Source: Lichenostomus cassidix | Lineage: Eukaryota > Chordata > Aves > Passeriformes > Meliphagidae | Assembly (NCBI GenBank): GCA_008360975.2 | Contig: CM039211.1 | Location: 21,424,943 to 21,488,942, forward strand | Direction: 5' to 3' | Length of the DNA: 64,000 nucleotides | Shown: positions 13,201 through 23,100 of the stretch, one piece after another | Numbering within the stretch: the stretch's first letter is position 1 | Layout of the letters: every line of letters starts with the position of its first letter | Position numbers and translations under genes: made by a program | Notes under the pieces: generated by a model | What the model was told of the DNA's origin: nothing | Database searches by the model: none | What the model saw: only the letters and a program-made list of their open reading frames with translations

Positions 13201-15965
13201 ACCATAACGTTCCTGTTTATTATTACTTTAGCTGAGAGGTGCTGACATTAAACAGTTCTGCACTGCTGCTATAAATCAGCATGCTGTGGATGTTCTCAGC
13301 ATGGGACTAGGGCTCCCTGGTAACAGCTCTCATCAAGGCAACCAGCTGTCAGAATTCTTCAAATTAAACTGTTATTACTGTAGTATTCATTAGTCAGTTA
13401 CTGACTATTAAGATATTTTTATATCTGAGCCATTGACATTGGATATTGCTTTTTAATATGCAAGTTATATATAAACATGATTAAGTGGTTCATGTGGGGT
13501 TGACAGTTTCTATTATAGCTTGATCTCCCCTTTGTAGGGACTATGGTGTTGGAGATAACATCCTGGTCTGTACTTAAATTAGTTTTCTATTTAAATTCTT
13601 GTATTTCTGCTGTGATTGATAAGCTGTTTCACTAAGCACCAGCATTCATGTTGCAGAGGTGTAATACAATAAAAAAGGATGTGCAATAGATTGTTTTGAC
13701 TGTAATATAAAGTGATAAAAATTGGTAATTTAAATTACATTTCTGTCCATACTAGCTTCTGGTCATTTTGTTTGGGTAGGACTCATGTAACTATGATTGC
13801 AAGAAAGATGAGATTCCAATTTTTTAGTACATGCTTTGGTTGTTTAATTATTTTGTATGACAATATAACTCATTTAAATAGGAGCATTCTTAACATTTCA
13901 ACCAGCTTGGTTTTTTTTTTCTAAAATATTGATTAAAAATACCCAAAAGCCTTTAGATATAGATTATTTCTCTTGCTTCCAGATAATGATGTGAAATTTT
14001 AAGTTTTCCCACCTTTCTCTGCATTTGCATGTCTGGGAAGCACTTTCTATGCTGGTAATCATGTTTGCATCTCAGACATGTCTCCTTTGTTTTCAGGATA
14101 TGTCCTTGGATAAGTCTCCACTTTTAGCTGAAATATTGCTTTGTTCCTGTTTCAAACTGTGTTTCCTTTTTCATGCTACAGGGACATTTGTGAAGCACTG
14201 CAGAATTTACACATCCCTACTTTAGGGCTTTGTTTCCTTGGCAGATCTTTAAGCTTTAAGCCAGGAAAAGTCAGTTTTGCTAGCAGTACTCTTTGTTGGC
14301 AGGCACAGGAGAGGACTACTCTTACAAGTCCAAGTGTCTCTCAACAGAAAGCTTTTTCCACCAATTCATCTCCAGAAACTGTTTCAATGCCAGCAATAAC
14401 TAAGGCATCACAGCACGAGTATTCCCCTGCATCATGCGAAACACCTCAAAGCTATTCCTTAAAAAGGAGCATATCATAAACTCACACAGAAACACTCTGA
14501 TAGGAACTTTTCTATTGGTACAGCTAGACATCTGGGAAAAAGTGTCCTACAACGGGTTTTACAACAGTGAAAATTAAAGCAGGATGTCATCCAGCATCTT
14601 ATCTGCTGGGTATGCATTACCCTTAGCTCCATGAACTTATTCATGTGGACCTGGAAATAAATGGTTTCTGTGGTTGGTTCAGGGCAGCCCAAAAGGCCAC
14701 CTTCTTCTTCCTGCTAAGCTCCAAACACACACCAAATCTTCAGAAGATGCAAAAAACCCTAGGAGAACTTGTAGTCATATTTTCCCAAGTGGAAATCTAG
14801 CTTTATTGGAACTAATAGAATTACTAAGATCAAAACCTAAACAATAGTCCTGAAAATTCTGGTAATGAAAGCAACTCAGAGAAAATACCTTTCCAGAATG
14901 CCTTATAGAGGAGTGTTTACATAAAGTTCTTGGGTTACTTGAAAGAAATAATATGCCTCTGTGGTCAAGAAAGTCCTTTGGTACATGACAAAATAAAGAT
15001 ATTTGTGCTTTAATCATGTTTTTATAGGACGTTAGCAATAGAGCTAATCAAAGAGATCAGATTCTTATTTCCCTCCCCCACATGCCAGCTTTTGACAGTG
15101 AAACCCTGAAAGTAGTTAAAAAAGAGAAGATTGGAAAAAATTATCCCAGGAAATAAAAAGTCAAGATATGTTTTACACATCAAAACCTCAACATGAGTTA
15201 GTTATGACATTTGAGAATTGTTTAAAGGAGTTTCCTATTCCATAAGGAGTTCAGCTTTCTGAACAGCCCTGAAAATGGTTTGAGAGAAGCAATGTTTAAT
15301 CACTGTTAGGGCAGACACATGGAGACTTCCTCTGGTAGCTATGTTGGTGTATGCCAGTCCAGACAGGGATACTTCCATCCTCTCTTAAATTACTCAGGCT
15401 GTCTGCTCAGTTATCTTGAATTAGAGCAGATTTCCATTAGGAGAAGCTTCACATAAAACCAGGGCCACTTAATTATATCTAAGTTCATTGTCCATAGCTA
15501 TTGGAAATAAAAATAATTAAAAATCTTTCCTTTAAATTTCACACAGACCTTACCAACTTGTCAATTTTTAGTAGTTCCTTGACACTGTCAAAATGCCCTT
15601 GATTATTTTCTAAGGCTACAGGCAGTGAAAACTGTGATAATAACACTGAAGTTTTCAGCAGCACACCAAGAAGAAAATAAAAATTCTTTTTACATAGCTT
15701 AAAAGAAACAGAGACCTGAAGCCTCAGACTGGAGAAAAGAAGCCTGACATACAGGATAAAAAGCTGTATCCAGGTAGTTTGGATTCAGAATAGAAGTTTA
15801 CACCACTGGGAGCAAGTGTACTGCCAGCGAACCACACATGCATGATGAATGAGACAGTAAATATGTGCTTATGGAAGTGTGATGACAGTTCTGTGTCCAT
15901 AAGACATACATCTCCAAGGTACACTTGTGCATCTGTTATATATTTTGGTATTGTTTCTTCTTCAG
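7260..15965. other. Unique AT-rich DNA, no gene seen
   Basis: About 8.7 kb of AT-rich single-copy-looking sequence. There are purine-rich patches just after the CR1 (7275-7310), a T run with no repeat context near 13910, and short chance open frames on both strands. The stretch 13230-13490 has mixed composition without simple repeats and could be conserved non-coding DNA, but only cross-species alignment would show that. No transposon signature was recognised. Confidence 0.5.
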
Positions 15966-16162
15966 TTTCAAGTCATTTGAGAAGGTGAGAATGTATGCCC
16001 AAAAGGCCATAAAGAGAGAAAAGTTAGCAGAGGCCATAAGGCGACAACATGAGTGGCTAGAAAGATTTATCACCAGGAAGAGCACAAAATATTGTAAATA
16101 CCCTGGAAGACTCTGCAGTGGAGGAAAGCAGCTCTGCCGCTCACTCTCCCATTACATCGAGT
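15966..16162 (+). CDS. Candidate internal coding exon, gene unknown
   Basis: A 197-nt candidate exon. It is preceded by a pyrimidine-rich tract ending TTTCTTCTTCAG (15954-15965) and followed by a strong donor, GT|GTGAGTTA (GT at 16163-16164). The open frame gives 65 complete codons with one leftover base at each end, implying a phase 2 intron before and a phase 1 intron after. The peptide starts FKSFEKVRMY and runs through a charged, helix-prone segment containing KREKLAEAIRRQHEWLERF. It then becomes Cys/Lys-rich (KYCKYP, SGGKQLC) and ends SHYIE. The basic amphipathic first half looks like a coiled-coil or IQ-like helix, and its amino-acid mix is unlike the T-rich chance frames around it. I do not recognise the protein. 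No partner exon was found in this window, so introns would have to be long. The frame continues to a stop at 16207-16209, so a terminal exon is an alternative, but I see no nearby AATAAA. It could also be chance. Confidence 0.35.
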
Positions 16163-17357
16163 GTGAGTTATGTTTTCCTCCTTATTGTGCATCCCCTACA
16201 ACTCATTAGTAGCAGTACAACAGAGCCTGGTAGATTTTTGTTTCTTTTTTGACATGCAGCAGCCTCCTCTCCAATGTTGACTTTTATTTATTTTTTCTCA
16301 CTATTGTCAGGACTGGCAAAATGTAAACAGAAGTCTATTTTTTCTGCTGGAATAGGTAGGTGCAAATAGGAGCAGAAGGGCAAGAAAACATGCAGCAAAC
16401 CCCACCCCTCGCAACAACCAAAAGGAAGTGTTTCAACGTCCTGTATGTTATTATGCAGCTTTTTATGATGGTTTTGCAAATTCTTAAGCCTTGCTAACAA
16501 GGCTTGCAACTAAAGCTTGCAGTATTTTGCTGCTCTTAGGCCTGCATGACCTCTTTGTTTACAAATGAGTTAGTCTTTAGTGCCTGAGTTTGTTGTTTTC
16601 TCTTTCGGCTTTGAAGATAGCAAATACACAAAGAGCAACAACCAGAACCATGCTGTAAAGTTCATCTGAAGCAACTGCAAAGAAGATCTTGGTCTCCAGA
16701 GCTTAAGCAGAAACTGCTACAAGAAATGAAAATTTAGATCAAATGATACAGATGAAAGGGTTTCAAAAGAAAGAGAACATGAAACAACAAAAACTCCCAG
16801 CAAAATATCACTCCAGATGCATGGAATGTCTTATAATATAAAGAATGGAAAGTTCAGTAAACATTGCTAACCAATAGAAATGCTTTAAAGCTCTGCTGTG
16901 TGCTCTAAGAATGCTAAAATTTCCACGAGGAAAATTTGTGTGTAGAGAACTTCAGGAGCTCAAAAGGCTTGGCACGTCATTACATCAAACTAGATGCTAG
17001 TTCAGGATAAAATTGAACTTGTGTCCACAATAGGTAGCTACCCAAGGACAGAGAATTGATCCAGCCACAGGTGACTGACACCTTTTTTCCCACCTTAATC
17101 ATTTTTCGTTGCCTTAGCAGTAGGCACAACAAAGTTTTTGTGGCTCCAAGGGATCATGCTGATACTGAAAAAGTTTCATCAGCTTGAGCAGGACTGTGAT
17201 AAATACTGTCAGTGCTGGTACTAGATAACTCTAGTGTGCTAAAGAGTCAGATCCATTAAGTCAGTGTGTAAAGGAGTCAGCTGTTGTTCAGTCTTCTTCA
17301 TGCTAAATAAATGCAGCATGTCAAAATAAGCTCCTTCACCACCTAGACAGAGAAACA
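16163..17357. other. Unique AT-rich DNA before the provirus
   Basis: No supported gene or repeat. If the exon upstream is real, this is the start of its intron, into which the provirus has inserted in the same orientation. Confidence 0.5.
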
Positions 17358-17363
17358 GTTTAG
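17358..17363. repeat. Target-site duplication (left copy), GTTTAG
   Basis: GTTTAG directly precedes the 5' LTR and recurs exactly at 20145-20150 directly after the 3' LTR. Six-base duplications are typical of betaretrovirus-like (class II) integrations. Confidence 0.9.
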
Positions 17364-17570
17364 TATTGGGATAATGGCTGCAAGTTCCCCACACTCCTTT
17401 CTTAACGACCGTACTTGTTACTTATTGTCTTGCCTTCTCTACTCTACATAGTCCTAGCCACGCCCCCAGTTTTCCCTATTGGTTCTTGTACTCCTAACTC
17501 CGCCCCTGTGCCTCCCCTGTACCCAGAGGTCACTGGGCCTGTGTGCTGTCTCTGCCCCTCTCTGTTTTTT

Positions 17571-17577
17571 TATAAAA
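17571..17577 (+). promoter_or_regulatory. TATA box of 5' LTR
   Basis: TATAAAA preceded by a T run (TTTTTTT, where the 3' LTR has TTTCCC) and followed by ACCCC. Transcription would start roughly 25-30 bases downstream, marking the U3/R border near 17600. Confidence 0.8.
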
Positions 17578-17661
17578 CCCCTTACCCTCCGCCATCTTGC
17601 TGTTTATGCTCCACGTGTGTCTATGTTCCACATGTGGCTGTGCATGTGAGGCTTTCGCCCT

Positions 17662-17679
17662 CGAGGCATCTCTGCCTCG
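17662..17679 (+). promoter_or_regulatory. R-region hairpin of 5' LTR
   Basis: CGAGGCA (17662-17668) pairs perfectly with TGCCTCG (17673-17679) across the loop TCTC. A further CCC/GGG can pair past a bulged T. It is identical in the 3' LTR. Its position downstream of the predicted start puts it near the 5' end of the genomic RNA, where retroviruses often carry structured regulatory elements. Function is inferred. Confidence 0.6.
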
Positions 17680-17710
17680 GGGAGGTCGTTAGCTTCTGCT
17701 GCACCATGCG

Positions 17711-17716
17711 AATAAA
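17711..17716 (+). promoter_or_regulatory. Polyadenylation signal in 5' LTR
   Basis: AATAAA about 140 bases after the TATA box, conserved in the 3' LTR at 19923-19928. It defines R as lying between about 17600 and 17735. Confidence 0.8.
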
Positions 17717-17934
17717 CATCTTCTATGGACACAACGCATAGACCCTCCTCGCTTCCTTTATCACCGCTGGTTGTGGAAGCAGACGAACTAGAGTTAGTTT
17801 TATGGTTCTCCGGACGGTGAGAGCGCAGTGTTCAGCCCTGGGACAGAGGGTTTGGAGCACTGAGGCGCTGAACCGGGCTGGGTAGAGAAGCTCTAAGGTA
17901 AAGTCTGCTGCAACATCCTTTAAACCGCAACAAA

Positions 17935-17952
17935 TGGCGCCCAACGTGGGGC
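17935..17952 (+). other. Primer binding site for Lys-tRNA
   Basis: TGGCGCCCAACGTGGGGC lies two bases after the LTR end. It is complementary over all 18 bases to the 3' end of the Lys1,2-type tRNA, including the terminal CCA. Reverse transcription would prime here. Confidence 0.95.
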
Positions 17953-18431
17953 AGAAGCCACCCTGGAAAGCGTCCCCCTGCAGCCGCAACTGCGGCAGGG
18001 GAGTAGTCGCATTTGGGAAGCCATTTCCCTGACGAAAAGCTTGCATTCAGCGAGAAGACCGAAGGGGCGGCCGGTAGCCTCTGGAAAAAAGTCGCGCTTT
18101 TCAAAGAGGTCGGCCGAACGGCGGTGGACCATCCCGAGTGCTTTTTTTTTGATTCTCCGTGCGTGGTAAGCCCTCTGGAAAGCCCCTTGAGAGAGGAGCC
18201 GGTGAAGGCCTGGTCAGCTTGGTACAGGGGTCCCTTTTTTCTTTTTGGTTTGTTCTTTTTGCCTCGGGGTGGTTGGAGGGTTAGAGGTGGTGTCTTGTCG
18301 AGGTGAAGGGAGTCGCGCTCCATGCAAAATCTTGACAAGAAAAAACCCACTTCTAACAAGGGGAGACCTAAGTTTTGTGCCCCCATTTTGGGAGACGTTT
18401 TTCTTATAAAATTAGACATATTTTATAAGGA
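17953..18431 (+). other. Proviral leader (probable packaging region)
   Basis: About 480 bases between the primer site and the gag start. It has GC-rich parts and T-runs (18140-18148, 18233-18260). By position it should hold dimerisation and packaging signals, but no specific motif was identified. Several short open frames cross it in both directions and overlap, and none has a domain signature. Confidence 0.6.
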
Positions 18432-18488
18432 ATGGGGAATCAGCTGTTGTGTGGGAAGTTTTTGCGCACGAGAGATAAAGTAAACTAA
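18432..18488 (+). pseudogene. gag start remnant, stops after 18 codons
   Basis: The ATG at 18432 opens a frame beginning M-G-N-Q-L-L. The glycine at position 2 in this context is the usual N-myristoylation signal at the start of retroviral Gag, which directs it to the membrane. The frame ends at TAA 18486-18488, and no continuation in any frame resembles Gag. This suggests a deletion or replacement junction close to here (about 18470-18530). The assignment rests on position after the leader plus the MG start. Confidence 0.6.
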
Positions 18489-19561
18489 ACTGTGTTTTGT
18501 TTTATTTAGTTATCTGGCAGTAAAAAACCCTTGTTCTCTCCCTAATAACCACCTTCCCCTGCATGTATCCCCCAACATGGTGCCAGCCATGTGTTGGTGG
18601 CACCCCCTCCTCCACCAGCTCGTGCTCCCCCTCTGTCCCTCAGGAGACAGCTGATCATACGTTTTTCAGCCTCTCCTGTCCCTTTCCCGGGTTAAAACTG
18701 ATCACTCTAACTTCAGATCCCTGCTAACCTCCTTTCCTGTGCCCCAAACCTCAGCCGAGCTGACTCCACGTGTTTTCCAATATGGCGCCGGCCGCATGGT
18801 CAGGCACGCCATGTTGTCTTCTTCCCCTTGAAATTTTCCCGGGCTTGCCGAAGCCCCACCCCCTGCATCCCTCGTGTTCCGTTGTAGCCCCTCCCCCCGC
18901 GTCGGTGGGCGCTCCCTTCGGTTACAGATCCTTCCCCATCTGAGTTTCTCTTCGGTGCGGGCCCCTCCTCCCATCCTCTCAGGTGTTCCCTCTCAGCCAG
19001 AAGCAGCTATGACCTTGCTGGGAGCAGAGCCGCACCTCCAGTTGCCCGCGGCAGGCTCGGAGAAGCCGGTGGGGCCAAACCTCTAGCTCCCCGCAGCAGA
19101 CACTGCCCCCAGAGCCTAGTGGAGCTGCGCCAGAGAAGTCCCTGAAGCTGTGCTGCCGTCTGGCCGTACTAGAGCCTAGTGAAACTGTTCCAGACCCGGC
19201 AGAGCCACAGCAGAGAAGAGCTGTGTGTCACCCAGTGGAGCTGCGCTGCGTCCAAAGTTTTCTCCCTCTCCTAAGCTAAAAAAGACTTCGGTGACAACCC
19301 CGTTGCTGCTGCAAACCCTGCCTTCATCTTAGCAGCCCCAGAAAAAAAAAAAAAACAAACTACAAACATAACTGCAGTCTGAAAATTCAGCCTGTACTGA
19401 ACTCCAACATCAAAATCAGCCAGCTGCATCATCGTTTTCTCCATACTCACAGCCAAACTAATTTTGTTATTGCTTTACATTATGTTATTTTACCATTTTC
19501 CTGTTGTTTAAAAATTTGCTATGAATGTTTTTAGGAAAAGCCTTTCCCTCTTTAATTTAGT
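18489..19561 (+). other. GC-rich, non-retroviral-looking internal segment of the provirus
   Basis: From about 18530 to 19265 the sequence is C-rich and CpG-rich (for example GGCGCCGGCCGC near 18783-18794 and CGCGTCGGTGGGCGC near 18898-18912), unlike both the host flanks and normal pol/env. Two copies of AGAGCCTAGTG lie exactly 60 bases apart (19111 and 19171), with related partial copies around them. An A14 run occurs at 19342-19355, after which the sequence becomes AT-rich. No retroviral enzyme motif was found in six frames. It could be a captured host 5' UTR or promoter-like sequence, or strongly degenerated viral sequence. Confidence 0.6.
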
Positions 19562-19575
19562 AAAAAATAGGGAAA
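19562..19575 (+). other. Polypurine tract of the provirus
   Basis: A purine-rich stretch (AAAAAATAGGGAAA, with one T) immediately upstream of the 3' LTR, where plus-strand DNA synthesis primes. Confidence 0.75.
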
Positions 19576-19782
19576 TATTGGGATAATGGCTGCAAGTTCC
19601 CCACACCCCTTTCTTAACGACCGTACTTGTCACCTATTGTCCTGCCTTCCCTACTCCACATAGTCCTAGCCACGCCCCCAGTTTCCCCTATTGGTTCCTG
19701 TACTCCTAACTCCGCCCCTGTACCTCCCCTGTACCCAGAGGTCACTGGGCCTGTGTGCTGTCCCTGCCCCTCTCTGTTTCCC

Positions 19783-19789
19783 TATAAAA
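19783..19789 (+). promoter_or_regulatory. TATA box of 3' LTR
   Basis: TATAAAA in the context TTTCCCTATAAAACCCC. A promoter here could drive read-through into the right flank. Confidence 0.75.
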
Positions 19790-19922
19790 CCCCTTACCCT
19801 CTGCCATCTTGCTGTCTCTGCTCCACGTGTGTCTATGTTCCACATGTGGCTGTGCATGTGAGGCCTTCGCCCTCGAGGCATCTCTGCCTCGGGGAGGTCG
19901 TTGGCCTCTGCTGCACCATGCG

Positions 19923-19928
19923 AATAAA
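19923..19928 (+). promoter_or_regulatory. Polyadenylation signal of the provirus (3' LTR)
   Basis: AATAAA in R of the 3' LTR, the expected 3'-end signal for proviral transcripts. Confidence 0.8.
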
Positions 19929-20144
19929 CATCTTCCATGGACACAACGCATAGACCCTCCTCGCCTCCTTTATCACCGCCGGTTGTGGAAGCAGACGAAC
20001 TAGAGTTAGTTTTATGGTTCTCCGGATGGTGAGAGCGCAGTGTTCAGCCCTGGGACAGAGGGTTTGGAGCACTGAGGCGCTGAACCGGGCTGGGTAGAGA
20101 AGCTCTAGGGTAAAGTCTGCTGCAACATCCTTTAAACCGCAACA

Positions 20145-20150
20145 GTTTAG
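20145..20150. repeat. Target-site duplication (right copy), GTTTAG
   Basis: Exact match to 17358-17363. Both copies are intact, so the provirus ends are original and not the result of later recombination. Confidence 0.9.
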
Positions 20151-23100
20151 GAACAATAGTCAAACATTTAATTTCATGGGAGATTAAACCAGAAAAAAAA
20201 AAAGGATGCATTTTGGCAACTTTCAGGCTAGATACAAGTTCCAAGGTGTTCACAAAACCCCAATATTACTTTAGGACAATTTATGTACTCTGGCTGCCAA
20301 AAGGAAACCCCAAAACTTTTCTACAAATTTTATTTGCAGATATTGGAATTTAAAATCAAGTACAGGTTAAAAACACCTACCGTTTTTACCACAGCTGCTT
20401 CGATGTCTTAATACATACCACATGGCCAGTAAATCTGAAAAGAAATTGGCAACTCTTTTACATTGCATTCACTTTCCCCTTCTCATGTTTGGCAGAGCTT
20501 CTTCTCTCCTGGAAAGCAAGCCATAATACTCTATTGTTGTGAAGAAGCTGAAAATATAAACATCACCATTCTCCTTCATCAGTTAAGACAAGGCAGAAGA
20601 AAACACTCAGTAGTGCTAATTGGGAGATGCAAAGCAGAGAATAACTCAACTACCAATATGACAGAATTCATGTGATGTTTACAGGAGTAATAAGAGGAAG
20701 ACTTTTCTTCTAAATGTTAAAAAAACTCCTTTTGGCACATGTTTTCTAGTGATCCTTTTACTGATGTAAAATAGTCTTTGGAACTGGACGGACTGTAGCT
20801 AGCCCACTGCAGATTTCAGGTATTTTCAGGGAAACTGTATACTCAGCAAACACAACTGGGAAACTACTGCTGTCTTTGTACAAAACACTAGCAGTTAGCC
20901 CAGTAACTAAATTCAGTGTGCACTCACAAATTGGACCTAAAATGTTCCATTTGCAGTTACTAATTTTGAAAAAAATATGGCCTAACTATTATACTAAAGC
21001 CTGCAAGACCATCTTTCTACTTCTATAAGCTATGAAACACACAGATGGCAATAGTCTTCAGGAAAATAAATAACAGTTTTCCTGTAATGAAGTGTTGGAG
21101 GAGGTCATGTTGAGAAGAAACACTTTAGATAAGCCAGCACCAGTTCCCCTGGACACTGTGGGAACCTGGCAGCCAGATGTGTGAAGTTACAGAGCCTCAG
21201 AGGGCTAGTTGGTTTGGGAAGAAAGAATGGGATTAATACAAGAATTGAGCACATGGTCTTTGTAGAATGAAAAATAACTTTGTCTTTCCACCAAAAAAAA
21301 AAAAAAAGGAAAAAAGAAAAAAAGAAATAAAAAAGAAAATAGGAAAAAAGCACATATCACATCACATCACATCATAGGCTTTGTCTGATATGTAAAGTAC
21401 AGAGAAAGGAAAATTCTTCTTCTTCTTTAGCCCTATGTGAGACGTAATGGAGATACAGGAGACACAAGGGCAGTGAAAGATGGTTGTTGTTTATTGTCAA
21501 CAAGAAACAACAAGAAGTTACATTCTTTCCAAAGTAGGGAGGAAATAATCTCAGTCATGGTTATCAACAAGATTGACAAAAATATATTTATGACATAGCT
21601 GGGGTTTCAGAATTCTACCATAGCATGCATCCACTTCATCTTGTGTATGCATCCAAGAAAATTACAAAATATTTTATCTAAACTAAAAAAGGAAGGGCCT
21701 TGAAGATTTACTATGTCAGCAAATTCTCTCACTCCAGAACTGTAAATTTTTTTCTCCTCTCTCATAGGCTAGACTAGGATGTAAGGTTTTTCCCTTCCCT
21801 TGTAGTTCCTTCTAGAGTCACTCGGCAACTTAGCATTAAAGTAATAATAAAGACAAAAATTGTTTGACAAAAAATACAGAGCATTGACATGTCCATTGTA
21901 CAGTCATGTTAAGAAAAGTGATCACCAAAAAACTCTGTTTTGCTATATTTTTAACTAGTGCTTAAGTGGAGATTTCATGGGTTCCAATAACATATCCACC
22001 ACTATTTTGAACTAAAAGTGGCTCCTTGTGATGGAAGAGTTTACTGGGAAAAGATGACTTGTGCTGGAGAAGATATTGACCAAAATTCTCAAAACAGCTT
22101 ACATGATGAAGTTCCTGCAGCATCTCATGGTGCCACACTTTTATCATGGTGTGTTCAGCTAAAACAGCATGGATTTTCTAAATTTAAGCTTTCTCCTTAT
22201 GATCGGTGTTCTGGGTGAACCAGATTTCTGAAGATTAAAACCACTTAAGTGTCATAGGTAAAGAAAAAGTGAAGTATTTGACAAGAAAGTGCAAAGCAAA
22301 ATGAGTTTTTTTTCAAGGGACTGTGTTGTTCATCTCCTCACTACTTGAATTGCCTTAGTTTTACATACTCTTCCTTCTTACTCTGCGAAATGAAACACAA
22401 AAAGCAAGTCTGCAGCATATATTTTGACATGACACTATTTATAGCTTAGGAAATTTCTATTTTAATTTGAAAAGTAAGCTAGAAAGTAATTGATGACAAT
22501 GTTTGGTTTAGTTAATAACTAAATGGAGAAGAAACAGTGTGACTTTTTCAGAGCTGTTTTAAACAGCATTGACAACATGCTGATCTCATTGCCATCAAAT
22601 CATATTTCCTACAGAATGTTCCAAAGTTAGGATTTCATCTAGACTTCTAATACTTCCCAAGGTTAGGAACCTGTTCCTTACTGTTCATCACCTGGGGTAT
22701 GTGACTACTCATTTTCAAAGAAACAGTTTGTTTTACGGACATCTATACACGCTTCTTGTCTGCTTGGCTGTTTAAATGCAGTCGTTCTCGGATGACTGCT
22801 TAGGACTCTGCCGGGCTCACAGTCAGTGAAATCCTGTTGAAGCCAAATGACTGGCAATTGAATCTGTTTAACCCCAAGCCATTTGTTCAGTTCTGGCTGA
22901 CACAGGGTAACAGCCTTTCTTCCTCGTGTAGCAGTGAGCAAAGAGGGTGGGGGCAAGAAAGGCAGAAGTACGAAGTCACAACCTTCTGAGCTTTCTCAAA
23001 GTGTGAGAAAAATATTTTCATCAAACACCTTATATTTGAAATATAAGGCAGTAACCACAGGGAAAGCAAACCCTCTGTATAATCTCTGTGCTGCTTCCAT

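Larger units (their letters stand above)
17364..17932 (+). repeat. 5' LTR (569 bp)
   Basis: Begins TATTGGGATAATGG and ends CCGCAACA. The ends form an imperfect inverted repeat (TATTG against TGTTG). U3 carries CCACGCCCCC (17458-17467), an inverted CCAAT box (ATTGG, 17478-17482), a GC box (TCCGCCCC, 17499-17506) and a TATA box. R holds E-box palindromes (CACGTG at 17612, CCACATGTGG at 17628-17637), a GC-rich hairpin (17662-17679) and the polyadenylation signal. Compared with the 3' LTR it has T in place of C at 18 of 24 differing positions. Confidence 0.95.
17364..20144 (+). mobile_element. Non-autonomous class II (ERV-K-like) endogenous retrovirus, 2.78 kb
   Basis: A structurally complete but coding-defective provirus, in the order 5' LTR (17364-17932), primer binding site, leader, short gag start, GC-rich internal segment, polypurine tract and 3' LTR (19576-20144). 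It is flanked by a GTTTAG duplication. The primer site matches Lys-tRNA (the Lys1,2 type) perfectly, which together with the six-base target duplication points to a betaretrovirus-related lineage. The internal part is only about 1.64 kb, against roughly 6-8 kb in intact relatives, and shows no protease, reverse transcriptase, integrase or envelope signature. It must have been mobilised by proteins supplied in trans. LTR divergence (about 24 differences in 569 bp, counted by eye) indicates a moderately young insertion, if the two LTRs were identical at integration. Confidence 0.95.
19576..20144 (+). repeat. 3' LTR (569 bp)
   Basis: Collinear with the 5' LTR without indels, from TATTGGG to CCGCAACA. 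It keeps the GC boxes, CCAAT box, TATA box, R hairpin and AATAAA. It carries C at 18 sites where the 5' LTR has T. Confidence 0.95.

Noticed and set aside
17832..18419. 195-codon minus-strand frame across the 5' LTR and leader
   Set aside because: It is antisense to the LTR end, primer site and leader of the provirus. GC-rich DNA lowers stop frequency, and no viral or host domain is visible.
18702..19086. Opposed 90- and 70-codon frames in the GC-rich proviral segment
   Set aside because: Overlapping frames on both strands reflect high GC. Neither resembles Gag, Pol or Env.
21293..21374. A15 run as a retrocopy polyA tail
   Set aside because: No transcript-like body or target duplication was found beside it.
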